Part shown: positions 25,705 to 34,311 of the stretch, piece after piece | How the letters are laid out: each line of letters begins with the position of its first letter | How positions within the stretch are numbered: the stretch's first letter is position 1 | Assembly: GCA_030841085.1 (NCBI GenBank) | Contig: JAVEDP010000020.1 | Coordinates: 124,001-188,000 of the forward strand | Origin: Pyrinomonadaceae bacterium | GTDB lineage: Bacteria; Acidobacteriota; Blastocatellia; Pyrinomonadales; Pyrinomonadaceae | Direction of reading: 5' to 3' | DNA: 64,000 bases | Notes under the pieces: model-generated | Told to the model about the DNA's origin: nothing | Seen by the model: the letters and a program-made list of their open reading frames with translations, nothing else | Database searches by the model: none | Program-made: the position numbers and the translations under genes

Positions 25705-27189
25705 ATGAGTAGCATTGAACCGGGAGACAGCTTTATCTCGGAAGATGATTTGAAGAGTTTGCTGGATCAATGGATTGCGCCAGATCCTTCAAGAGTACTC
25801 GATCAGCGAGTAGCAAACAGTTATCATAGGGAGTTTGGAAACGCAGATGCTGCTGCCAATTCAGTACTGCTCCCCCAAAGCCAAAATGAGGTACGTGCGA
25901 TGAAGTTGTGTTCCACTTGCAAAGAAGAGTTTGCTGACAAGTTCAGTTTTTGTCCCGTCGATGGCACGCCCCTGGTAGCACCGGTTATCCCGGTCGCGGA
26001 ACCAGAGAAGAGGGTTGTCAGTAGCTCGACCTTTAACGAGAGCGTCGCGGCGCCGGTTCTTGCCGGAGCGGCGGGTGCTGCCATCTTGCCGCGTGGCGAA
26101 TATCACCTGACGTTTATGGATGACGCGGGATTGGTGTCGCGCCTCAGCGGGGCGTTACGCGAAGTGGCCCATGAGTCGGAGTTGACCTGGCCCGAATTCA
26201 AGCGCGACCCGTTTGGTTTCTCAAAGCGGATGATCGTGGGTTACAGCCAGGCAGGCTGGCGATTTCTTTCGCAGCCGAATGTGGCTACCGGCGTGCTGAC
26301 AGCACTGCTCGTAATGATCACCGCGGTGTTTGGACTGTTCTGGCTTGATCGAGTGCAAGCGCGTCATGCTCAGGAACAGGCAGCCGCGGAAGAATTGGTT
26401 GTCGAAAATTTGATCGATATTCCTGCGGACCAGCCGACGCCTGACGAAGGGACGGCAGGACAGGCCAAAGGTAACGGCGGCGGCAGCAAGCCGAAACAGG
26501 AAAAGGCCGGCGGCGGTGGGGGCGGCGGACGCCAGGAAGAGAAACCCGCATCGTTCGGAAAGACTCCGCAAGTTTCGCTAACGGTTCCGCAGGTAGTCGC
26601 GCCAGACCCGCACCCGCCCGCGATAAAGAATCCGTCATTGCCAGTGGCGGCCACGCTGGTTGCCGATCCAATGTTATTTCCACCAGATACGCGCAATCTT
26701 AATTACGGTCTGCGCGAGTCAAAAAGTACTGATCCATCGTCAGGTTCCGGCACCGGGAATGGCATGGGCACCGGCACTGGTGGCGGTATGGGACCCGGCG
26801 AAGACGGTGGTTACGGACCGGGCCGCGGCGGCAACACCGGTGGTGGTGATCGCAACGATGGCGGTGGTGGACTCGGCGGCGGCGGTACTGACTACAACAA
26901 GGTGTTTAGCGGTAAAGACGTGAATTCGAAAGCGCGCGTTCTTTCCAAGCCGGAACCGCAGTACACCGAAGAGGCACGAAAGAACCAAATAACCGGGACC
27001 GTGATCCTGCGGGCGGTGTTCACGTCCGGGGGACAGGTGACCAACATCAGTGCTCGGTCTGGTTTGCCATTTGGTTTGACTGAGCGGGCGATTGCAGCCG
27101 CGCGGCAAATTAAGTTTGTGCCGGCAACAAAAGATGGACGTCCCGTATCGATGTATATCCAACTGGAATACAACTTCAACCTCTACTAA
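25705..27189 (+). CDS. zinc-ribbon, single-pass membrane protein with TonB C-terminal domain
   Basis: 494 aa. Residues 1-50 (DDLKSLLDQWIAPDPSRVLDQRVANSY) resemble the partner segment found beside acidobacterial ECF sigma factors. A zinc-ribbon-like CSTC...FCPVDG follows at 69-87, then one membrane helix (about 193-214), a long Gly/Pro/Gln-rich periplasmic spacer (about 235-410, with GGGGGGG runs), and a TonB C-terminal domain (about 415-494: KPEPQYTEEARKNQITGTVILRAVF). The topology suggests energy or signal transduction from the inner membrane to an outer-membrane receptor. A second possible start is ATG 25900 with GAGG upstream. Cotranscribed with the sigma factor. Confidence 0.85.
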   Translation: MSSIEPGDSFISEDDLKSLLDQWIAPDPSRVLDQRVANSYHREFGNADAAANSVLLPQSQNEVRAMKLCSTCKEEFADKFSFCPVDGTPLVAPVIPVAEPEKRVVSSSTFNESVAAPVLAGAAGAAILPRGEYHLTFMDDAGLVSRLSGALREVAHESELTWPEFKRDPFGFSKRMIVGYSQAGWRFLSQPNVATGVLTALLVMITAVFGLFWLDRVQARHAQEQAAAEELVVENLIDIPADQPTPDEGTAGQAKGNGGGSKPKQEKAGGGGGGGRQEEKPASFGKTPQVSLTVPQVVAPDPHPPAIKNPSLPVAATLVADPMLFPPDTRNLNYGLRESKSTDPSSGSGTGNGMGTGTGGGMGPGEDGGYGPGRGGNTGGGDRNDGGGGLGGGGTDYNKVFSGKDVNSKARVLSKPEPQYTEEARKNQITGTVILRAVFTSGGQVTNISARSGLPFGLTERAIAAARQIKFVPATKDGRPVSMYIQLEYNFNLY

Positions 27190-27207
27190 GGTTGACTACG
27201 AAGTAGC

Positions 27208-27250
27208 AAAAGGGCGACGACTGATTTCAGTCGCCGCCCTTTTGTATTTT
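27208..27250 (+). terminator. strong terminator after the TonB-domain gene
   Basis: A 17-bp stem with one mismatch (27208-27224 with 27227-27243) and a T-rich end (TTTTGTATTTT). The arms start with AAAA, so it may also work in reverse. Confidence 0.9.
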
Positions 27251-27372
27251 GCCGCGGATTAATGCGGATACGCGCGGATCAGATAACAAGATCAAAAAGA
27301 GAACCGAACGCGGGTGCTGAGTCGCAGTTTGTTCTTGGTTCGTATCCGCGTGTATCTGCGTTAATCCGCGGC
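27251..27372. repeat. repeat family N, inverted arms
   Basis: Arms 27251-27282 and 27342-27372 (gccgcggattaatgcggata and its approximate complement) enclose a 59-bp spacer. The element lies between the terminator and the 3' end of the aminotransferase gene. Confidence 0.8.
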
Positions 27373-27385
27373 TAAAATCCTCTTG

Positions 27386-28588
27386 CTAAGCCCCTAGTCG
27401 CTCGACGAAGCGCTTGATGCGTGTCACGCCCTCGCGCAATTGTTCCATCGAGGTAGCGTAAGAAATCCGAATACAGCCATCAGCGCCAAAGCCGGCGCCG
27501 TCCGTTACCACGGTCTGTTCCTCGGCCAGCAAACGCATAGCAAACTCACCTGAGTTTTTTACCTCGGCGTTCAAACAGTTCCGCACGTTGGGAAAAACGT
27601 AGAACGCGCCTTCAGGCTCCGCGCAACTCAGGCCCGGGATTTCTTTCAACGCGTGCAGCAGCCAGGCGCGTCGCGCTGTGTATTCATTCAACATCGCGGC
27701 TACTGATTCCTGTGGGCCATTCAAGGCTTCGACTGCAGCGCTTTGCGCGATCGAGTTTGCGTTGCTGGTCGAGTGTCCCTGGACCGTGAGCATTGCGCTG
27801 GTCCATTCGCGCGACGCCAACGCATAACCAACGCGCCAGCCTGTCATCGCATACGTTTTCGAAAAAGAGCCGGCAATGCATAGCCGCTGACGCAGCCTTT
27901 CGGGTAAACCAGCCGCACTGAAAACCTCAGCCGGTGGGTAAACGAAACGCAGATAGCATTCGTCGGAAATCACATAGATGCCGCGATCGGCAAGCAGTGC
28001 CATGATCCGTTCGAATTCGGCGGGCGGAATCACGCGGCCTGACGGATTGTTCGGTGAGTTAAGAATTATCAACTTGGTGCGCGGTGTTATTGCCTTCTCA
28101 ACCTGCGCGGCCGTCAGCAGAAAATTGGTTTCTTCCGTATCGATGAAGACCGGCGTCGCGCCCGCGAAAATCACAATCTCAGGAAAAGTTACCCAATAAG
28201 GTTTTGCCAGCAAGACTTCGTCGCCGGGATTTACCAGCGTGACTACCGCGTTGAAGATCGCCTGCTTGCCGCCTGAGGTGGCCATCACTTCCGGGCGTTC
28301 ATAGCCCGCACCAAATTGCCGTTGGTAAAAATCAATGATTGCTTGTTGCAGCTCGCGCGTGCCGGCGGTGGCCGTGTACTTCGTGCGGCCCGCGGCCATG
28401 GCCCGGCCGGCAGCTTGTTTGATGTTCTCGGGAGTATCAAAATCCGGCTCGCCGGCACCAAAGTCCACCACGCTCACGCCCTGCGCGCGCAAAGCTTCAG
28501 CGGCTTGCATGGCCGCAAGAGTTGCAGACGCCTGCATCTTCGCGACGTTCTGTGAACCTGGAAATAGCGATGGGGCTGGCTTAGTCAT
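27386..28588 (-). CDS. pyridoxal-phosphate aminotransferase, class I (aspartate aminotransferase type)
   Basis: 400 aa. Probably aspartate (possibly also prephenate) aminotransferase, linking oxaloacetate/glutamate with aspartate/2-oxoglutarate. Family I-gamma signs: [19 protein letters not shown] (about 40-58), [16 protein letters not shown] (about 69-84), the [11 protein letters not shown] loop (about 177-187) and the PLP lysine in [18 protein letters not shown] (about 240-257). Substrate specificity cannot be fixed from sequence reading alone. Its start overlaps the 3' end of coaD by 8 bp, indicating coupled translation. Confidence 0.92.
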   Translation of the reverse strand: MTKPAPSLFPGSQNVAKMQASATLAAMQAAEALRAQGVSVVDFGAGEPDFDTPENIKQAAGRAMAAGRTKYTATAGTRELQQAIIDFYQRQFGAGYERPEVMATSGGKQAIFNAVVTLVNPGDEVLLAKPYWVTFPEIVIFAGATPVFIDTEETNFLLTAAQVEKAITPRTKLIILNSPNNPSGRVIPPAEFERIMALLADRGIYVISDECYLRFVYPPAEVFSAAGLPERLRQRLCIAGSFSKTYAMTGWRVGYALASREWTSAMLTVQGHSTSNANSIAQSAAVEALNGPQESVAAMLNEYTARRAWLLHALKEIPGLSCAEPEGAFYVFPNVRNCLNAEVKNSGEFAMRLLAEEQTVVTDGAGFGADGCIRISYATSMEQLREGVTRIKRFVERLGA

Positions 28589-29084
28589 TTGCGGCTGGTC
28601 TTACTTTCTGCTTCATGCGCGCTTCCACCGCGGGCGGGACCAACCCATCCAGCGTGCCGCCTAATTGGAAAACCTCTTTCACCAGGCGCGAGCTAACGTA
28701 TGAATACGTTTCGGCGGGCATCATGAAGACAGTTTCGATTGATGGTTCTAATCGCCGGTTCATTAAAGCCATTTGTAGTTCATACTCATAGTCAGAAATC
28801 GCGCGAATGCCGCGCACGATTGCATTCGCCTGTTGCGCCAAAGCGTATTGGACCAGCAAACCTTCGAAGTGGTCCACGCGAACTTTGCACGAGGCGCGAT
28901 CAATTTGTTGCAGTACCTGCGACAGCATTTCGCGTCGTTCATCAATCGTAAAGAAGGGCTGCTTTTCGGGATGGACCAGGATGGCTACGATGATTTCATC
29001 AAACAGTTTGCAACCACGCTCGATGATGTCGAGATGTCCGTTGGTGACTGGATCGAATGAGCCGGGATAGATTGCGCGTCGCAT
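28581..29084 (-). CDS. coaD: phosphopantetheine adenylyltransferase
   Basis: 167 aa, normal length. It makes dephospho-CoA from 4'-phosphopantetheine and ATP, the penultimate step of CoA synthesis. Motifs: [16 protein letters not shown] with the HxGH-like nucleotidyl-transfer site (about 6-21), [20 protein letters not shown] (about 90-109) and the [23 protein letters not shown]-terminal block (about 117-138). It overlaps the aminotransferase gene by 8 bp. Confidence 0.97.
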   Translation of the reverse strand: MRRAIYPGSFDPVTNGHLDIIERGCKLFDEIIVAILVHPEKQPFFTIDERREMLSQVLQQIDRASCKVRVDHFEGLLVQYALAQQANAIVRGIRAISDYEYELQMALMNRRLEPSIETVFMMPAETYSYVSSRLVKEVFQLGGTLDGLVPPAVEARMKQKVRPAAND

Positions 29085-29162
29085 TGGGGCAAATGGTAAA
29101 GGCTAAAGCGCGAAATGGGAAATGAAAATTCGGTTGGCTTAATTGTGCCGCTGACGTTGTGC

Positions 29163-29191
29163 TTGACAGCCCTGCGGTGCGATGCTTCAAT
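29163..29191 (+). promoter_or_regulatory. candidate sigma-70 promoter of metH
   Basis: A perfect TTGACA (29163-29168), a 17-bp spacer and TTCAAT (29186-29191, 4 of 6 to the -10 consensus). Transcription from it would give a leader of about 250 nt before metH. Confidence 0.6.
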
Positions 29192-29197
29192 AACTGC

Positions 29198-29330
29198 CGG
29201 ACCAACGTGGTGAGTTAAGGCGACTTGCGGCCACGTAAAACAATCGGCTAAACAGCTCGGCGAGTCTTACTTAATAAGACTGACGAAAAGGCTTTGGCAA
29301 GCCCCGCGTTGTTTGGCGCGGGGCTTTCTC
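29198..29330 (+). promoter_or_regulatory. structured metH leader ending in a terminator; riboswitch or attenuator candidate
   Basis: Reading down from the candidate promoter: hairpin CGTGG...CCACG (29206-29235), hairpin AGTCTTA/TAAGACT (29263-29281), and a 10-bp GC stem AAGCCCCGCG/CGCGGGGCTT (29299-29326) followed by TCTCATT. A terminator inside a 5' leader is the classic layout of an attenuating riboswitch. I do not recognise the SAM-I, SAM-II, SAH, THF or cobalamin consensus, so the ligand is not assigned. Confidence 0.5.
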
Positions 29331-29447
29331 ATTGCCGATTGCCAATTTCCGATTGCCGATTTATAAGGCAATGACGGAGACAAGTGAATGGCATGGCGAC
29401 AATTGATTAGTCTTAGCAAAGCGCAAATCGGCAATTGGCAATTGGCA
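29331..29447. repeat. heptamer repeat I (gattgcc) with inverted arm
   Basis: A direct run gattgccaatttccgattgc (29337-29356 and flanks) and an inverted run (aaatcggcaattggcaattg, 29425-29444) flank 60 bp. The inverted arm ends 6 bp before the metH ATG and so supplies its ribosome-site region. Confidence 0.8.
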
Positions 29448-29452
29448 CGGAA

Positions 29453-32400
29453 ATGAATAAGTTTCTCGACACTCTAAACCAGCGCATTGTCGTCTTTGAT
29501 GGCGCGATGGGCACCAATATTCAGGTGCAGAACTTGACGCCCGAAGACTTCGGCGGCCTCGACGGCTGCAATGAATATTTGGTCGTTACTAAACCCGAAG
29601 CTGTCGAGAAAGTACATGCCGGATTTTTGGAAGCCGGCTGCGACGTTATCGAGACTGATACTTTTGGCGCCGCTTCGATCGTTCTGGTCGAATACGATAT
29701 TGCCGACAAAGCTTATGAGCTGAACTTAAAAGCAGCTCAGCTTGCGAAACGAGTCGCTGCCGATTTTTCAACGAAAGAAAAGCCGCGCTGGGTGGCCGGC
29801 TCGATGGGTCCCACGACCAAACTTCCGTCGCTCGGTCACATTTCATTCCTCGCCATGAAGCAGTCCTACTACGATCAAGTGCGTGGACTGATCGATGGTG
29901 GCGCCGACTTGCTGATCGTCGAAACTTGCCAGGACTTATTGCAAACGAAGTCTGCGCTGTCTGCAATTTTCAAATACTTTGAAGAGATCAAACGTCGTGT
30001 CCCAGTTATCGCACAAGTTACGATCGAAGCTTTCGGCACGATGTTGATGGGCACGGAGATTGGCGCGGCATTAACCGCGCTCGAGCCTTTTCCTATCGAC
30101 GTTATCGGCATGAACTGCGCAACCGGTCCAAAGCAGATGAGCGAAAACGTTCGTTATCTTTGCCAGAACGCGACGCTGCCCGTCTCGGTGATCCCCAACG
30201 CGGGCATTCCTGAAAATGTCGGTGGCCACGCTCATTATAAGGAAACGCCGGAATCGCTGGCCGCCGATCTCGCACACTTCGCGCGTGACCTTGGCGTCAA
30301 CATTGTCGGCGGGTGTTGCGGCACGACGCCGGCTCATTTGCGCGCAGTCGTTGAAGCCGTAAAGGACATTACGCCCGGCAGACGAACCGGCGAAAGGTTG
30401 GCGGCGGCTTCTTCAAACTTTATGCAGCAGCCTTATCGGCAGGACACTTCGTTCCTGATTGTAGGAGAGCGTGTGAATGCCAGCGGCTCGAGAAAGATGC
30501 GAGATCTGTTGGGCGCCGAAGACTGGGATGGTCTTGTTTCTTTGGCGAAAGAACAAGAGCGCGAAGGCGCGCACGTGCTCGACGTAAACGTTGACTACGT
30601 CGGCCGGAATGGTGAAGCCGACATGCACGAGCTGGCATCGCGCCTTTCGACCAACATCAAAATTCCGCTGATGTTCGACTCGACTGAATGGCAGAAGATG
30701 GAAGCGGGACTGCAACACGCCGGAGGCAAGTGCATTCTGAACTCGACTAACTACGAAGACGGCGTGCCGCGTTTTACGAAAGTTATTGATCTTGCGAAAC
30801 GCTATGGCGCAAGCGTCGTCATCGGCACGATTGACGAAGAAGGAATGGCCCGGACTGCGGACGGCAAGTTGAAGATTGCGACGCGCGCCTTCGAACAAGC
30901 CACCAGCGAACTCGATTTGCCGGCGTCCGACATCTTTTTCGATCCGCTTGCGCTGCCGATTTCGACCGGTATTGAAGAAGACCGTCGCAATGCCCTGGAA
31001 ACGATTGAAGGAATTCGCCGCATCAAGAACGAGCTGCCGGGTTGTTTCACCATCCTGGGCGTCTCGAACATTTCTTTCGGTTTGAATCCCGCGTCGCGCG
31101 TGGTGCTCAACTCCGTGTTCCTGCATGACGCAGTTGAAGCCGGACTCGACGCGGCAATAGTCAACGCCAGTAAGATTGAACCGCTTAATCGTATTGGTGA
31201 AAAGGAACTTCAGGTCGCGCGTGAGTTGATCTACGACCAGCGCAAATTCGAGGGCGACGTCTGCACTTACGATCCGTTAATCGAGTTCACCAAACTTTTT
31301 GAAGGCGTAACTGCGAAGTCCAAAAAGAAAGCCTCGAAAGGCGAAACCGTCGAAGAGCGTTTGAAGAACCACATCATCGACGGCGAAAAAATCGGCCTCG
31401 AGGCTGAACTGAAGACCGCGCTCGAAAGTTATCCCGCGCTCGACATCGTCAACAATATTCTGCTGGAAGGCATGAAGGTCGTTGGCGATCTCTTCGGCAG
31501 CGGCCAAATGCAGTTGCCGTTTGTACTGCAGTCGGCCGAAGCGATGAAGGCTGCGGTGCGTTTTCTCGAACCATTCATGGAAAAGAAGGGTGGGGCTACC
31601 GCGAAGGGCACGATGGTGCTGGCGACCGTCAAGGGCGACGTCCATGACATTGGCAAGAATTTGGTCGACATCATCCTGACCAACAACGGTTACAAGGTGA
31701 TCAATCTCGGCATCAAGCAGCCCATCGAAAATATTCTGCAGGCCCATGACGAGCACAAGGCCGACGCCATCGGCATGAGTGGCCTGCTCGTTAAATCGAC
31801 GCTGGTGATGAAAGAGAATCTGGAGTTGATGAACGAGCGCGGGATCAATGTGCCGGTCGTGCTTGGCGGCGCGGCGCTCAATCGCCGTTATGTCGACGAA
31901 GATCTAAAGCCTGTTTATAAAGGACAACTCTTTTATGCGCGCGATGCGTTTGCCGGTCTGCACACAATGGACAAGCTGGCAAGCGGGAATGGCGCGGAAG
32001 TAATTGCTGGTGAGCTGGCAAAGGCCGCAGGTGCGTCGGCTGGCGACGATGTTGAACCGGCGGAAGACACGGAAGATCTGGTTGGCGAGGAAGCGAAGCT
32101 TGGTGTTCGCAAGGCTGCCCAGCCGCGCGCTATTAGAACGATTGGCGACACGACGCACACGAAGCGCTCGAACATAAGTCCTGCGGTTCCCATTCCCCAG
32201 CCGCCGTTTTATGGCTCGCGCGTGGTTAAAGACATTGCGCTGGATGACGTCTTTTCGTTTGTTAATGAGAATGCGCTCTTCAAAGGACAGTGGCAATTCA
32301 AACAGGGAAGACGACCAGCGGAAGAATACCAATCGTTGGTGCGGGACACCGTGCGCCCAATTTATGAGGAATTAAAAGAACGCAGCAAGCGCGAGCGGCT

Positions 32401-32986
32401 GTTGCTGCCAAAGGTTGTTTACGGATATTTTCCGGCGCAATCGGCAGGCAACGATTTAATTATTTATCAAGACGATCAGAAAACTGAGCGACTGCGTTTT
32501 AGTTTTCCGCGCCAGCCCGAGTCAAAACATCTTTGTCTCGCTGACTTTTTTGCTTCTGTAGAATCGGAACGCATGGACGTTGTTGCATTTCATCTGGTGA
32601 CGATGGGCCGCCGTGCCAGCGAATACGCGCACGAGTTGTTCAAAGGCGATAACTACGCCGACTATCTTTATTTCCATGGGCTGAGCGTTGAAGGCGCGGA
32701 AGCGTTGGCTGAGTTTTGGCACAAACGGATTCGCGAGGAGCTTGGAATTGCCGGCGACGATGCAGCCGACATCAACAAACTGTTCCGCCAGCAATATCAG
32801 GGCTCGCGTTTTAGTTTTGGTTATCCGGCGTGTCCGGACCTGGAAGACCAGGCGAAACTATTTGAGCTGCTCGAGCCGGGCCGCATTGATGTGGAACTGA
32901 GTGAAGAGTTTCAATTGGAGCCTGAACAGTCGACCTCTGCGATCATTGTTCATCACCCGGAAGCGAAATACTTTTCAATCGACTGA
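29453..32986 (+). CDS. metH: cobalamin-dependent methionine synthase
   Basis: 1177 aa from ATG 29453; a TTG six codons upstream lies in a repeat and is unlikely. It transfers the methyl group of methyltetrahydrofolate to homocysteine via cobalamin. All modules are present: homocysteine domain (1-320) with zinc cysteines NC and GGCCGTTP (about 286), pterin domain (about 335-600), B12 cap (about 625-715), B12 domain with DVHDIGK (His731 as cobalt ligand) and an activation domain (about 900-1177, YGYFPAQSAGND). A charged linker lies near 850-890. Monocistronic, behind a promoter and terminator-bearing leader. Confidence 0.97.
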   Translation: MNKFLDTLNQRIVVFDGAMGTNIQVQNLTPEDFGGLDGCNEYLVVTKPEAVEKVHAGFLEAGCDVIETDTFGAASIVLVEYDIADKAYELNLKAAQLAKRVAADFSTKEKPRWVAGSMGPTTKLPSLGHISFLAMKQSYYDQVRGLIDGGADLLIVETCQDLLQTKSALSAIFKYFEEIKRRVPVIAQVTIEAFGTMLMGTEIGAALTALEPFPIDVIGMNCATGPKQMSENVRYLCQNATLPVSVIPNAGIPENVGGHAHYKETPESLAADLAHFARDLGVNIVGGCCGTTPAHLRAVVEAVKDITPGRRTGERLAAASSNFMQQPYRQDTSFLIVGERVNASGSRKMRDLLGAEDWDGLVSLAKEQEREGAHVLDVNVDYVGRNGEADMHELASRLSTNIKIPLMFDSTEWQKMEAGLQHAGGKCILNSTNYEDGVPRFTKVIDLAKRYGASVVIGTIDEEGMARTADGKLKIATRAFEQATSELDLPASDIFFDPLALPISTGIEEDRRNALETIEGIRRIKNELPGCFTILGVSNISFGLNPASRVVLNSVFLHDAVEAGLDAAIVNASKIEPLNRIGEKELQVARELIYDQRKFEGDVCTYDPLIEFTKLFEGVTAKSKKKASKGETVEERLKNHIIDGEKIGLEAELKTALESYPALDIVNNILLEGMKVVGDLFGSGQMQLPFVLQSAEAMKAAVRFLEPFMEKKGGATAKGTMVLATVKGDVHDIGKNLVDIILTNNGYKVINLGIKQPIENILQAHDEHKADAIGMSGLLVKSTLVMKENLELMNERGINVPVVLGGAALNRRYVDEDLKPVYKGQLFYARDAFAGLHTMDKLASGNGAEVIAGELAKAAGASAGDDVEPAEDTEDLVGEEAKLGVRKAAQPRAIRTIGDTTHTKRSNISPAVPIPQPPFYGSRVVKDIALDDVFSFVNENALFKGQWQFKQGRRPAEEYQSLVRDTVRPIYEELKERSKRERLLLPKVVYGYFPAQSAGNDLIIYQDDQKTERLRFSFPRQPESKHLCLADFFASVESERMDVVAFHLVTMGRRASEYAHELFKGDNYADYLYFHGLSVEGAEALAEFWHKRIREELGIAGDDAADINKLFRQQYQGSRFSFGYPACPDLEDQAKLFELLEPGRIDVELSEEFQLEPEQSTSAIIVHHPEAKYFSID

Positions 32987-33003
32987 CAAACAAATGAACT
33001 GCA

Positions 33004-33196
33004 GTCCGCAAAGCGGACGATTGAAAATAGCCCAGCGATTCATCGCTGGGACTCACCAAATAATTAATTAAGTCCCGTAGGGACGACTGAACCTGCAACG
33101 AGTGTTCCGGTCAGTCGTCCCTACGGGACTTGTTGTTTGTTTTGTTCGCGCCCCACCGATGAATCGGTGGGCTATTCTCAACAGTCCCTACGGGAC
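33004..33196. repeat. repeat family K cluster (tcgtccctacgggac)
   Basis: The gap after metH is built of palindromes: cccagcgattcatcgctggg (33033-33052), perfect 20-bp inverted arms at 33071-33090 and 33111-33130 containing gtcccgtagggacgac, cccaccgatgaatcggtggg (33152-33171), and a final solitary half tccctacgggac. No gene is present. Confidence 0.85.
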
Positions 33197-33229
33197 AATT
33201 GATGAAGTCCGCAGTATCTTGGACATTGC

Positions 33230-34147
33230 ATGTCCACCCAAATACCTAAGTCTAAAATCCGAGAGACGGTTGTTAATCAGAACAGCGCGGACATTGAACA
33301 TTGGACATTGGACATTGGACCGTTCCCTGAACCTACGCCTGAAGAATTCAACGTCTTATCATCGTTCGAACAGTTCTCGTTTCATCTTGTCAGTCGTATG
33401 AACCGGGGAAACTGGAAACGGTTTTGGACCTGGTGTCAGAAAGTCTTTGGCGCTGGCTGGATTCATTTTGCCACGTACAATCTAATGCGGGTTTACGGTT
33501 TGGAGAATGTTCACGCCCTGTCTCCCGAACGTCCCATCCTGTTGGTGGCCAATCATCGTTCGTTTTTCGACATGTATACCGTGTCAACGGTACTCTTCCG
33601 TAATACCAAGTGGCGCAAGCAACTTTTTTTTCCGGTGCGCGGCCGTTTCTTTTACCAGGGACCGTTGGGGTTGTTTGTAAATCTGGTGATGGGCTGGTGG
33701 TCCATGTACCCGCCGTTTTTTGCTTCAGGTGAGAAACCGCTGATTGAAAAGCGCGCGTTCGATAAGTACTCGTTCGCGCTGCTGGCCAGTCTTTGCCGAG
33801 AGGGCGCGGGGAATGTTATCGGTTTTCACCCCGAGGGCACGCGCAACAAAAGTTTTGATCCCTATTCCTTTCTGCCGGCGCAGCCCGGCGTCGGTAAGTT
33901 AATCAAAGATGCCGCGCCGCAAGTCATTCCAGTTTTTATTGCCGGACTGGGAAACGATTTGCCTAAGCAAGTGCTGGGTAATTGGACCGGCGGCGAAAAG
34001 ATTCGTATTCACTTTGGACCACAGCTTGATCTGACAGATTATTTGCTGCGCAAAGATCAGGCGAGAACGTATCTGGAGATTTCCAGATTCGCGATGAGCA
34101 AGATTGCGGAGTTGGGTGAACAGGATCGTCGGTTGAACTCTGCTTGA
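33230..34147 (+). CDS. 1-acyl-sn-glycerol-3-phosphate acyltransferase-like (PlsC family)
   Basis: 305 aa. The LPLAT domain has NHRSFFDM (HX4D catalytic motif, about residues 103-110) and FHPEGTRNKSF (about 201-211). It acylates lysophosphatidate or a related lysolipid at the inner membrane; the acceptor is uncertain. The first 35 residues come partly from an acattgg heptamer run (33296-33318), and no ribosome site precedes ATG 33230, so the true start may be downstream, for example near the ATG of SRMNRGNWKRFW (33398). It precedes a diacylglycerol kinase-like gene, also in lipid metabolism. Confidence 0.8.
   Translation: MSTQIPKSKIRETVVNQNSADIEHWTLDIGPFPEPTPEEFNVLSSFEQFSFHLVSRMNRGNWKRFWTWCQKVFGAGWIHFATYNLMRVYGLENVHALSPERPILLVANHRSFFDMYTVSTVLFRNTKWRKQLFFPVRGRFFYQGPLGLFVNLVMGWWSMYPPFFASGEKPLIEKRAFDKYSFALLASLCREGAGNVIGFHPEGTRNKSFDPYSFLPAQPGVGKLIKDAAPQVIPVFIAGLGNDLPKQVLGNWTGGEKIRIHFGPQLDLTDYLLRKDQARTYLEISRFAMSKIAELGEQDRRLNSA
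33289..33319 (+). repeat. heptamer repeat J (acattgg) inside the acyltransferase frame
   Basis: Four near-identical heptamers (acattga, then three acattgg) in tandem, encoding EHWTLDIG in the proposed frame. A further cttggacattgcatgtcc lies at 33219-33236, over the annotated start. Confidence 0.75.
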
Positions 34148-34155
34148 AAGATCAA

Positions 34156-34296
34156 AGAGCGGGGGCAAGCCCACCTTCCCAACCTTGAGCTGATCAGAGT
34201 TGAATTTTGCGATCGTGATGGAGAGTCTTTCAACACGAAATCAGGCAAGCGAGTAAAGAGTCTCACAGGTCGGGAAGGGCGGCTTGCCCCCGCTCT
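34156..34296. repeat. repeat family L, copy 1
   Basis: 25-bp arms at 34156-34180 and 34272-34296 (agagcgggggcaagcc.. and its complement) differ at one position and enclose 91 bp. The element lies between the acyltransferase and the lipid kinase. Confidence 0.85.
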
Positions 34297-34311
34297 TAGC
34301 GCGTACAAAAA

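Noticed and set aside
29198-29330. Known SAM, SAH or cobalamin riboswitch before metH
   Set aside because: None of the consensus cores could be matched by eye; kept only as an unassigned structured leader.
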